From contig CAZNYN010000045.1 in NCBI GenBank assembly GCA_964577295.1, forward strand, positions 1 to 15,788: a DNA stretch of 15,788 nt. The letters are read 5' to 3'. This stretch comes from CAZNYN01 sp964577295. GTDB lineage: Bacteria; Synergistota; Synergistia; Synergistales; Synergistaceae. The stretch's first letter is position 1. The number at the start of each line of letters is the position of its first letter. The position numbers and the translations under genes were made by a program. Under the pieces are notes generated by a model. It made no database searches, had not been told where the DNA came from, and saw only the letters and a program-made list of their open reading frames with translations. Shown piece by piece: positions 6,997-14,366 of the stretch.

Positions 6997-7617
6997 TTAA
7001 GAAATTCTGCAGTAGACGTTCTTCGGACGCCCGCTTTTGCCGTCCTCAAAGTCGCTCTTTCTCTGAAGCTGCCCCTTCTTGACAAGGTATTCCAAATATC
7101 TGTGTACGGTGGGATAGGCAAGCCCCGACAGCTCCGACGCTTCGCCCGCGGAAAGGCGCATCCTGCCGTCTGTGAAAAGGGAGTGAACTCTTCTCGCAGT
7201 CTCTTCTGAAAGTCCTTTGTTCCTCTCGCTGCTGTTGGTGTCCGCCCTGTATCGCGCAAGCTCCGCGTGCAGAGATATGCGTGACGAAAAATCGGCGAAC
7301 CTCACAGGCTTTGAGACAAAATCATCAGCCCCGGCAAGGCGCATTGCAGATGCAACATCGGGATTCTCCTCCACTGTAAGAGCAAGAAGAACTACGGACT
7401 GAGATATCTGACGGCACGCCCTTACCACATCCAGCCCGCTCATAAGGGGCATGTGATAATCGACAAGCAGTATGTCTACCGAGTTGTCCTTGACCCAGCC
7501 TATGGCTTTTCGCGGGTCGTCCGTGATAAGAATAGCCCAGCCTAAAGAGTCCGCCATGGCCTTCAGCGTGTAGAGGATATTTTCATCGTCGTCCACTATT
7601 CCCAAAGTAAAATTCAC
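6997..7617 (-). CDS. Response regulator, CitB/DcuR-like
   Basis: 206 residues. The N-terminal receiver domain (about 1-120) has acidic Asp9-Asp11, phosphoacceptor Asp53 in LVDYHMP, Thr81 and Lys103 in VSKP, so all phosphorelay residues are present. The C-terminal part (about 135-206) is a winged helix: LSAGEASELSGLAYPTVHRY followed by LEYLVKKGQL and a wing with GRPKNVY. This pattern is typical of CitB/DcuR/DpiA regulators of carboxylate metabolism. It is somewhat shorter than the usual 220-240 residues because the linker is short. The GTG start at 7617 overlaps the kinase stop by 4 nt (GTGA) and has GAGAGGAGAG upstream. It is the cognate partner of the kinase and probably controls the operon starting at 6862 and perhaps the divergent TAXI-TRAP genes. 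Confidence 0.9.
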   Translation of the reverse strand: MNFTLGIVDDDENILYTLKAMADSLGWAILITDDPRKAIGWVKDNSVDILLVDYHMPLMSGLDVVRACRQISQSVVLLALTVEENPDVASAMRLAGADDFVSKPVRFADFSSRISLHAELARYRADTNSSERNKGLSEETARRVHSLFTDGRMRLSAGEASELSGLAYPTVHRYLEYLVKKGQLQRKSDFEDGKSGRPKNVYCRIS

Positions 7618-8987
7618 TGCGTCTCTCCTCTCTTAACAGGAATTGTTATCTCGCAGAGCACTCCTCCGCCCTTTAAATCCTCATGCCTTATTGTTCCCCC
7701 GCTGTCCGATACGACATTGCGGACAAAGGGAAGTCCAAGCCCCGATGAGCCCCACGATGAGGCGCTGTCCTTCTGAGGAGGCAGAAAACCCGGGCCGTTG
7801 TCTTCCACCGATATAACGGCGCAGCCCGAGCCGCCTGCGGCTTTCAGCAATATTTTTGGGGATTTTGCGTCAATTACCGCGTGGTGAGCGTTGTCAAGAA
7901 GATTTACAAGGGCGCGCGAAAATCTTATTAAGTTGACAACTATAACCCTCTCTCCGACTCCGTCCTCTACAGCGACTTCGACATCGCTTCCCCAGCTCAA
8001 AGGCCGAACCTGAGCCATAGTATACTTTATAAGCTCCGAAACGGTCGTCTCATGCACAGACTTCGGAGACCTTATTTCGGATATCATCATATTCATCTTT
8101 TCCGCCACATGAGTTATCGTCACAGCGTGTTTCGCAGTCGCCTCGTCCTTTGACATGGCCATTATATCAGCAAGCCCCAGCACTGTTGTGAGAGGCCTTT
8201 TCAGGTCGTGAACAAGATACTGCATCTCCTGGTAGAGCCTGGCAGTCGTCTGCTCCTGACGCAGCTTGTTAAGCTCACGTTCGCGAAGCCTCAGCACGCG
8301 AAGCTGTGCTATTCGCTTTTCATAGCCTATAAAAAGCTCCGTAAGAATGAGAGTGATACATATATTAAAAGCAAAACTCATACCGCATATCGTGTTCAGC
8401 AAATAGTCCTTGTCCATCATTACCGTTGTCGTCTTGATTACAAGGCTCAGTTCTCCGCGTCCGAAGCCATACTCCGTCAGAATCGGTATGAGGTCAAGCC
8501 ACTGTATCGAAAAAACCAGAAGAGACTGAATTATCATCTTGTAGACAAAATTTGTTATGTCGCGCGAAATATACTGCAGGACAAAGACCGACAAAAGAGT
8601 CAGAAACGCAGGCACTCCGAAATGAGGCACAGACGGGAGGTGAAAGAAGCTCACGATAAAATAGCAAAGAGGTATTGCGGCAAGGGGCAGAAGCCACTCA
8701 ATCTTTTTCATTCCGCTCCTCTCGGCGAGACCGTCGGAGAGCATGAACCACCCGCTGTAAAGAAGTATGGCTCTAACTGCGTTGTTCACTATGAGCCAGA
8801 AGGCCGTGATGATGATATAGCCGCCCTCAAACTTATCAACCGCCTTGTCAAAAGCTTCGTACACGGGGATGAGGGACGCCTGAAAAAACTGACTGGAAAT
8901 CCAGCAGACAAGTATAAATATGCCTGCTGCTATCTTATGCACCGCGGCATTTCCCGTCTCTTCCGTCTTACTTACGCTCTTTCGCAA
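7614..8987 (-). CDS. Sensor histidine kinase with integral-membrane sensor region
   Basis: 457 residues. Residues 18-220 contain about six hydrophobic segments with no extracytoplasmic loop large enough for a Cache or PAS domain, so signal sensing is likely within the membrane or via a partner. A charged helix (222-258, probable coiled coil) leads to the H-box YLVHDLKRPL with phospho-acceptor His260. The ATPase domain shows the N-box NLLDNAHHAV (Asn366), G1 EDNGPG (395-400), G2 SSGLGLPF (414-421) and a final GGGVLCEITIP. The start is TTG at 8987 with an AAGGTGA ribosome site about 7 nt upstream; no in-frame ATG occurs before the second membrane helix. This differs from classical CitA/DcuS kinases although the partner regulator is CitB-like. 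A single transport-linked signalling operon is likely. Confidence 0.9.
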   Translation of the reverse strand: MRKSVSKTEETGNAAVHKIAAGIFILVCWISSQFFQASLIPVYEAFDKAVDKFEGGYIIITAFWLIVNNAVRAILLYSGWFMLSDGLAERSGMKKIEWLLPLAAIPLCYFIVSFFHLPSVPHFGVPAFLTLLSVFVLQYISRDITNFVYKMIIQSLLVFSIQWLDLIPILTEYGFGRGELSLVIKTTTVMMDKDYLLNTICGMSFAFNICITLILTELFIGYEKRIAQLRVLRLRERELNKLRQEQTTARLYQEMQYLVHDLKRPLTTVLGLADIMAMSKDEATAKHAVTITHVAEKMNMMISEIRSPKSVHETTVSELIKYTMAQVRPLSWGSDVEVAVEDGVGERVIVVNLIRFSRALVNLLDNAHHAVIDAKSPKILLKAAGGSGCAVISVEDNGPGFLPPQKDSASSWGSSGLGLPFVRNVVSDSGGTIRHEDLKGGGVLCEITIPVKRGETQ

Positions 8988-9565
8988 ATAAAATTCACCT
9001 TCCCATAAAATATTCCGGCCTCACCGATATAGGCAATCTTATGTTCGGCATAGGCAGAACCATATTTGAGATTTTACACCATAAACGCGGGAGTAATAGC
9101 TGTATATTACCACCCGCCTTTCTCCGCGGCGTTTTTAACACGACACTCTGCACGCCGTTTTCCGGCATCAAAATGAATAAGAAGCACTTTAATTAGATAA
9201 TGTATACTTCACAAAAGCACGCCATCCTGCATGTCAAAAGATAAAAAGGCGGCATATTTCCCTCACAATCTGTGAACAGGCAAAAATTTTATAAAATGAC
9301 GCAAAATATTACGCAAATCATAATAATTTAAATCAAAACACGATGTATACACCTGTGTGTATTTATAAATATTTTTATAAAATTTTCTATGTATAATTTC
9401 ATTATTTGGCCAAAAAATTCACTGCATATTTAGTTCGATTTTAATATAGGAATATTCACAAATGGTATGTTCAGAATGCCTTACATGGTGGTATAATTTT
9501 CTGCCATAAAGGTCTTTTTGTTTAAAGGCATGAAGACAAATTTTATTGAAAGTGCGGTGTTTTAC
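8988..9565. other. AT-rich divergent control region between kinase and TAXI genes
   Basis: About 580 bp without a supportable gene. From left to right it holds: an imperfect hairpin at 9087-9117 (GCGGG/CCCGC outer stem, GTAATA/TATTAC inner stem); a GTATAC repeat near 9199-9206 and again at 9344-9350; tandem ACGCAAA elements near 9300-9317; an inverted repeat ATACAC/GTGTAT at 9347-9362; two TTTATAAA palindromes between 9362 and 9381; TTTGGCCAAA at 9405-9414; and an extended -10 promoter at 9489-9497. The 9280-9400 part is extremely AT-rich and likely bent. No convincing promoter for the kinase was found. Confidence 0.5.
9489..9497 (+). promoter_or_regulatory. Extended -10 promoter for TAXI-TRAP operon
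   Basis: TGGTATAAT: a perfect TATAAT (9492-9497) preceded by the TGn element. A weak -35 (TGTTCA, 9468-9473) lies 18 nt upstream, acceptable for an extended -10 promoter. Transcription would start near 9504, about 60 nt before the preferred ATG at 9566. Confidence 0.6.
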
Positions 9566-10558
9566 ATGAAGAAACTCGCAATAGTGGTTTTATTCGCAGT
9601 ATTATTCTCCTTCGCAGCAGCACCTGTATTCGCAGCTCCCACGCCCAAGGCAGGCTGGCCTCAGCAGCTTAAGTTTATGGCAGGACCTCCCGGCGGCAAC
9701 TGGTTCGCACTCGGAAGTGCATTCTCTGATATGTGGAGCAAAAATGTAATTCAGACAACAAGCAGCTCCGGCGGCGGTGTATCAAATATCCTCAACACAA
9801 ATGTTAAAAAGGGCGACTTCGGATTCTCCGTAACATCACTCCTCGGAGCAGCCGTAAAAGGAGAACAGGACTTCCTCGGACGTCCTACTGCAAACTCCGT
9901 CATCATGGCCAACCTTTATACGCAGTACACATATTTTGTAATGAACAAAGATTTTGCGGACAAACATAAGATTAAGAAGGTCGGCGACATCTTTGACAAG
10001 AAAGTCCCCGTCCGCATGGCAACACTCAAGCCGGGTACAGCTTCTGAATTTGTCGTAAAGACACTCTTCCTCAAAGGCTACGGCATCACATACAAAGACA
10101 TCAAGAAAATGGGCGGAACAATGGAATTCGCATCATACGAAGGCGGAGCAGACCTTCTGGCCGACGGACACATAGACCTCTTTATCTTCTCAGTAGGCAA
10201 AGTCGCATCCATCGTTATGAACATTGAAAGCAAAGCAAAAGTCACGATTCTGCCAGTCGAAGACAGCGCGCTGAAAGCTCTTGCAGACGCATACGGCACA
10301 GTCACACTCACAATCGACTCGGGAATATACAAGAGCGTAACAAAGCCTGTTAAGACAGTCGGAGACTACACATGCGTGGTTATCCGCAAGGATCTTCCGG
10401 AAGACCTCGTATATGAACTCTGCAAGTCTCTCTGGAAAAACAAGGCTACACTCGCAAAGGCAGTCAAGGACATAGCAGAACTTAATCCCAAGACCGCCGT
10501 TCCGTCAAACGTTCCTACACATCCCGGCGCCGTGAAATTCTGGAAAGAAGCCAAATAG
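9566..10558 (+). CDS. TAXI-family TRAP transporter solute-binding protein
   Basis: Exported binding protein that delivers substrate to the fused TRAP permease encoded next. From the ATG at 9566 it has 330 residues and an ideal signal peptide: MKKLAIVVLFAVLFSFAAAP with cleavage after VFA. The frame is open back to a TTG at 9518 (346 residues; another ATG at 9530), but these would give an awkward 40-residue leader; the TTG does have AAAGG 5 nt upstream, so the start is not settled. The TAXI hallmark KFMAGPPGGNWFALG sits near residues 35-50, followed by SSSGGGVSNILNTN and GDFGFSVTS; a GTASEFVVK segment follows in the middle. Known TAXI substrates include glutamate and other carboxylates, but the substrate cannot be read from the sequence. 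It is first in a two-gene operon. Confidence 0.92.
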   Translation: MKKLAIVVLFAVLFSFAAAPVFAAPTPKAGWPQQLKFMAGPPGGNWFALGSAFSDMWSKNVIQTTSSSGGGVSNILNTNVKKGDFGFSVTSLLGAAVKGEQDFLGRPTANSVIMANLYTQYTYFVMNKDFADKHKIKKVGDIFDKKVPVRMATLKPGTASEFVVKTLFLKGYGITYKDIKKMGGTMEFASYEGGADLLADGHIDLFIFSVGKVASIVMNIESKAKVTILPVEDSALKALADAYGTVTLTIDSGIYKSVTKPVKTVGDYTCVVIRKDLPEDLVYELCKSLWKNKATLAKAVKDIAELNPKTAVPSNVPTHPGAVKFWKEAK

Positions 10559-10571
10559 CATTTAAATCAGC

Positions 10572-10627
10572 TCCGTCCCGAAGATACGCTCTTCGGGACG
10601 GAATTTAAAAGCTGAATCTTTTTCAGC
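10572..10627 (+). promoter_or_regulatory. Intercistronic stem-loops between binding protein and permease
   Basis: A 12-bp perfect stem (10572-10583 with 10591-10602, 7-nt loop) lies 13 nt after the stop of the binding-protein gene. Flanking TTTAAAT (10561-10567) can pair with ATTTAAA (10603-10609) outside it. A second 6-bp hairpin (GCTGAA/TTCAGC, 10611-10627) abuts the ribosome site of the permease. There is no polyU run, so it is better read as an mRNA-stabilising or attenuating element that keeps the binding protein more abundant than the permease. Confidence 0.6.
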
Positions 10628-10644
10628 CCGGGAGAGTGACTTAT

Positions 10645-12513
10645 ATGAGAAAATTAAGCGGCATCAGCTACAAAATTATGTACGTCTACATCTTAATAAT
10701 AGGCTTATTCCACCTCTATACTTCTGTGTTCGGCGCTTATGAAGCCTATCTGCAGAAAAATATACATCTTGGACTGGTTCTTCCTCTGGCCTTTATACTG
10801 TTTCCGATATCAAAAAAAGCACCTGCGGACAGAGTCCCTTTTTACGACTGGATTCTGGGCGCCATGGCAATGCTGCCATCGCTCTATGTAGTCCTGAATT
10901 ATGAAGAGATAACACTCAGAATAGTGCAGGTCGACCCAGTAACTCAGGCTCAGTTTTTTCTTGGCGCACTGCTCTTCGTCCTGCTCATGGAAGGGACAAG
11001 GCGCGTAGTCGGACTGCCTCTCACAATAATAGCCTGCCTCTTCACAAGCTATATGTACTTCGGCGACAAGCTCCCCGGCGTCATGGAAGGCTTATCTTTC
11101 CCCCTCTCCGAAGTTATAGAACAAATATACCTGACAGACGAAGGCATATTCTCAATGCCTCTCGGAGTATCCTCTACGCTTGTAGCTGCATTCCTGATAT
11201 TCGGAGGATTCCTTGAAAAGTGCGGAACGGGCTCATACTTTATGGAAGTAGCCCAGGCCTTTACAGGTACAGCCCCCGGAGGCCCAGCCAACATCGCTGT
11301 CATGAGCTCCTGCCTATTCGGATCAATTTCGGGCTCCGCCGTTGCCAATGTATACGGCACGGGAACCTTCACCATACCTCTTATGAAAAAAATCGGTTAT
11401 CCTGCCCACTTTGCGGGCGCTGTTGAAGCCGTTGCAAGCTCCGGAGGACAGATAATGCCCCCTGTCATGGGTGCGGGAGCATTTCTTATGGCATCATTCT
11501 TGGGCATTCCTTTTGTTCAGATTATGATTGCTGCGATAACTCCGGCAATTCTTTACTACGCCGCTGTCTTTCTTATGATTCGCCTTGAGGCTTTGAAGTG
11601 CGGACTGCGCGGCCTTAGCAAAGACGAACTTCCCAAGAAGTCCGACGTTTTGAAAAGACTCTACCTCTTTGCCCCGATTATCGCGCTCGTCTACTTCCTC
11701 CTCGCGGGCTACACACCAATGCGCGCGGCAGTAATAGGAGTCGGAGCGGCATGGCTCTCTTCACTTCCCAATAAAGAGACAAGGATGGGCCCCAAAGCAA
11801 TAGCAGACGCCATATACGGAGGATGCAAGAGCATCACACTCGTATGCGTGGCATGCGCATCCGCCGGTACGGTTCTTGGCTCTGTGGCTCTTACCGGTAT
11901 CGGAGTCAAGCTCGTAGGCTTCGTTCTCGCCTTCTCGCATGGAATCCCCATTATCGCCCTATTCCTCGTAATGATAGTATCCCTGATTCTCGGAATGGGG
12001 CTTCCCACAACGGGAGCTTACATACTTGCGGCGGCATTGGGAGTTCCTATACTGACAACCTTGGGATTCGCTCCTCTTGCGGCTCACATGTTTGTCTTCT
12101 ACTATGCCATAATCTCAAACATCACACCGCCTGTGGCACTGGCCGCATACGCGGCAAGCTCCATTGCCGGATCGGATCCGAACAAGACAGGATTTACCGC
12201 ATGTAAGCTCGGATTCCTTGCATTTGTAACCCCGTTCGCATTCTGCTACGACCCCGGAATACTGCTCCAGCTTGACCTCATCGGAAATGCGTACGGTATA
12301 ACCGCATGCGTTGCGGCATGTTTCGGCTTCGGCTTCGCTCTCATGGGATATCTCAACAGACCTCTTACAATGCCCGAGCGAGCAATCTTTATAGTCCTGG
12401 CTGTAGCAGCACTGGCGCCCAACCAGATAGCCACAATAGTGGGATTTGTCGGCACAATCGCAGCGACCGTAATATTCTCAAAGGTAAAAAGAAACAAAGC
12501 AGCCGCAGCATAA
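10645..12513 (+). CDS. TRAP transporter permease, fused small and large subunits (DctQM-type, TAXI-associated)
   Basis: 622 residues from the ATG at 10645, chosen because GGGAG lies about 10 nt upstream; the in-frame GTG at 10636 is too close to it. The N-terminal about 150 residues hold four hydrophobic segments (DctQ-like). The rest is DctM-like, with the signature GSISGSAVANVYGTGTFTIP and ASSGGQIMPPVMGAGAF around residues 225-285, and a second repeat MGLPTTGAYILAAALGVPIL later. Fused permeases of 620-700 residues are the normal partner of TAXI binding proteins. It would import the bound solute using a sodium or proton gradient. It follows the binding-protein gene on the same strand, with a hairpin between, and is closed by the terminator at 12539-12578. 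Confidence 0.94.
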   Translation: MRKLSGISYKIMYVYILIIGLFHLYTSVFGAYEAYLQKNIHLGLVLPLAFILFPISKKAPADRVPFYDWILGAMAMLPSLYVVLNYEEITLRIVQVDPVTQAQFFLGALLFVLLMEGTRRVVGLPLTIIACLFTSYMYFGDKLPGVMEGLSFPLSEVIEQIYLTDEGIFSMPLGVSSTLVAAFLIFGGFLEKCGTGSYFMEVAQAFTGTAPGGPANIAVMSSCLFGSISGSAVANVYGTGTFTIPLMKKIGYPAHFAGAVEAVASSGGQIMPPVMGAGAFLMASFLGIPFVQIMIAAITPAILYYAAVFLMIRLEALKCGLRGLSKDELPKKSDVLKRLYLFAPIIALVYFLLAGYTPMRAAVIGVGAAWLSSLPNKETRMGPKAIADAIYGGCKSITLVCVACASAGTVLGSVALTGIGVKLVGFVLAFSHGIPIIALFLVMIVSLILGMGLPTTGAYILAAALGVPILTTLGFAPLAAHMFVFYYAIISNITPPVALAAYAASSIAGSDPNKTGFTACKLGFLAFVTPFAFCYDPGILLQLDLIGNAYGITACVAACFGFGFALMGYLNRPLTMPERAIFIVLAVAALAPNQIATIVGFVGTIAATVIFSKVKRNKAAAA

Positions 12514-12538
12514 AATCAAACTTCCAAGTTAAGCAAAA

Positions 12539-12578
12539 AGAGACACGAGGAGCAAATCCCCTCATGTCTCTTTTTTTT
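12539..12578. terminator. Bidirectional intrinsic terminator
   Basis: A 12-bp stem with one C-A mismatch (12539-12550 with 12560-12571), a 9-nt loop, then eight T on the plus strand. Five A precede the stem, which become a U-tract on the minus strand. It serves the TRAP permease (plus) and the convergent YfcC-type gene (minus). Confidence 0.85.
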
Positions 12579-12624
12579 CAAATATGAAACAAAACGCCGC
12601 CTTCAGACGCACGGCAAATTTATC

Positions 12625-14139
12625 TTAATTAAACCCTATCATAACTCCCGCTATTACAAAGACAGAGCCGCAGAGGAAGAGAACTCCCTGGAACTTTATC
12701 TGCCATTTCGCCCATGTAGCCCAGTCAATGTGAGCCGCTCCGATACATGCCATGAGGCATCCCGATGTCGGGACTATGAGGTTTGTAAAGCCGTCTCCGA
12801 GCTGGAAGGCAAGAACGGCAACCTGACGCGTGATGCCGGCTATGTCCGCAAGAGGTGCCATGAGAGGCATTGTAAGAGCCGCCTGTCCCGAACCGGATAC
12901 GACAAAGAAGTTAAATACGGACTGGAACAGATACATAATCCACGCCGAAAATGCGGGAGAGAGACCGGAAATCATGAGCCCCATATTGTGAAGCACAGTG
13001 TTCAAAACAGTAGCATTGGTCGGAGAATCGCCGCCGAGAACAAGGATTATCCCCTTTGCCATACCGACAACCATTGCGGCTCCCAGAAGGTCGGACGCAC
13101 CGCTTCTGAAGGACGACGCCATATCGTTGACCTTCATATCTCCAAGCTTGAATATAACGCCTATAATTCCGCCGACAAGCCCCATGATGAAGAACTGAGT
13201 CGCTATCTCGGGAATATAGTAGCCCTTCTCCGTTACACCCCATATTATCCAGACAACAGCGACAACTACCGTAAGAATGACAAGAGCGTGTCCGCCGCGG
13301 AACTCCTCGTCGGAATCCTCCGAACTTCTCAGCTCGTCACGGAAAAATTTATCGGAATCGCGCACAGGCGAAAGCTCAGGAGTCTTTCTTATTCTGCTCC
13401 CGTACCACATTGTATAGACTATGCCCAAAACGGTGAAAAACGCCCACATAAACATACGGAAGCCCGCGCCAGAAAGCACCGGTATCTGAGATATTCCCTG
13501 AGCGATTGCGACGCTGAAAGGGTTCATCCATGACGTTGCAAAGCCTATCTGAGTGGCGCAGTAAGTTATCATGACAGCGACAATGGAGTCATAGCCTAAA
13601 GCTATAACTACGGGAACGACTATCAGCACAAACGGTATGGCCTCTTCGCCCATGCCGAATACGGCTCCTCCGAGAGAGAAGAGTACAAAGAGTATGGGAA
13701 TTATGAGCTTGTCCATGCCTTTGCTCTTCTTTATCATCCTCTTAATGCCGCACTCAATGGCGTGAGTTCGCAGCACAATGCCGAAGGCTCCTCCTACTAT
13801 CAGAATAAATATCATTACACCTACGGCAGAGCCCCACTTGTCGCCCGCCACCATGCCTTCAAAGGCGTAGTTCAGGAATCCGACCTCTCCGTAAGGTTCA
13901 AAGAGCTTGATTCCGTCCTTCATGGGAACGCCGGCATCGTCGAGCTTGTACTTAAAAGACTCCGGTATGAGTACGGTGCGGCTCTTTTCCGTGCTTCCCA
14001 TCATGTACTTAATCTCTTTTGTATCAAACTGCCCGACCGGGACAGTCCACGTAAGAAGAGCCGCAAAAATTACAACGAAAAAGATAATAATATATGTATC
14101 CGGAACCCAACGTGTTTTATTCTGCTTTGCCTGTGCCAT
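12625..14139 (-). CDS. YfcC-family (DcuC/ArcD-like) permease
   Basis: 504 residues with about 11-12 hydrophobic segments. The N-terminus has WVPDTYIIIFFVVIFAALLT followed by the WTVPVGQF segment typical of YfcC proteins, then a polar extracytoplasmic loop (about 40-95). The central signature is LGGAVFGMGEEAIPF (156-170), and later GFATSWMNPFSVAIAQG (199-215). A charged cytoplasmic loop rich in Asp/Ser/Glu lies mid-protein. The C-terminal half repeats the fold. YfcC relatives are predicted carriers for amino acids or carboxylates; few have been tested. The ATG at 14139 has AAGGAGGAG 5-6 nt upstream. It is divergent from iadA, and permease-iadA pairs also occur in other bacteria (yjiGH-iadA in E. 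coli), so a role in dipeptide or amino-acid traffic is plausible. I found no convincing promoter for it. Confidence 0.88.
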   Translation of the reverse strand: MAQAKQNKTRWVPDTYIIIFFVVIFAALLTWTVPVGQFDTKEIKYMMGSTEKSRTVLIPESFKYKLDDAGVPMKDGIKLFEPYGEVGFLNYAFEGMVAGDKWGSAVGVMIFILIVGGAFGIVLRTHAIECGIKRMIKKSKGMDKLIIPILFVLFSLGGAVFGMGEEAIPFVLIVVPVVIALGYDSIVAVMITYCATQIGFATSWMNPFSVAIAQGISQIPVLSGAGFRMFMWAFFTVLGIVYTMWYGSRIRKTPELSPVRDSDKFFRDELRSSEDSDEEFRGGHALVILTVVVAVVWIIWGVTEKGYYIPEIATQFFIMGLVGGIIGVIFKLGDMKVNDMASSFRSGASDLLGAAMVVGMAKGIILVLGGDSPTNATVLNTVLHNMGLMISGLSPAFSAWIMYLFQSVFNFFVVSGSGQAALTMPLMAPLADIAGITRQVAVLAFQLGDGFTNLIVPTSGCLMACIGAAHIDWATWAKWQIKFQGVLFLCGSVFVIAGVMIGFN

Positions 14140-14249
14140 AATTACTCCTCCTTAAATCGAAACACTAAGTACACCTAAGAATCTCACTTATTTTTAAACC
14201 AAATTTCACCTCTTTTGCCTGTGTAAAAAAAGATAAACGCCATTTTCAC

Positions 14250-14277
14250 TTGACTTCTTTTCCCGAGAATCTATTAT
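14250..14277 (+). promoter_or_regulatory. Candidate promoter of iadA
   Basis: TTGACT (-35, 14250-14255) and TATTAT (-10, 14272-14277) are separated by 16 nt; each matches the sigma-70 consensus at five of six positions. Transcription would start near 14284, leaving a leader of about 83 nt before the ATG at 14367. Confidence 0.6.
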
Positions 14278-14366
14278 ATTACGCAAGATATCACAAGGCA
14301 TTCAATAACACAATATCTATTTTTGTTCATACAGACAAGATTTCACAATTGGGACGGAGGATAAAA

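Noticed and set aside
8208..9008. 266-codon plus-strand open frame opposite the histidine kinase
   Set aside because: It lies fully antisense to a kinase with all signature motifs, has no ribosome site, and its protein is Lys/Arg/Tyr/His-rich without recognisable domains; it is a codon-usage shadow.
9041..9196. 51-codon plus-strand frame (MFGIGRTIFEILHHK...) in the divergent region
   Set aside because: No ribosome site before the ATG, no promoter placed for it, and it runs through the imperfect hairpin at 9087-9117; probably chance.
9362..9381. TTTATAAA repeats considered as a replication origin or iteron array
   Set aside because: Only two copies in a generally AT-rich spacer, with no DnaA-box cluster and no replication gene nearby.
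12730..13533. 267-codon plus-strand open frame opposite the YfcC gene
   Set aside because: Antisense shadow of a well-supported membrane protein; the composition (Arg, His, Ser, Cys) is not protein-like and no ribosome site precedes it.
14250..14366. Upstream extension of the iadA frame (39 extra residues)
   Set aside because: It overlaps the candidate promoter, has no ribosome site, and the protein starting at 14367 aligns with the E. coli enzyme from its beginning.
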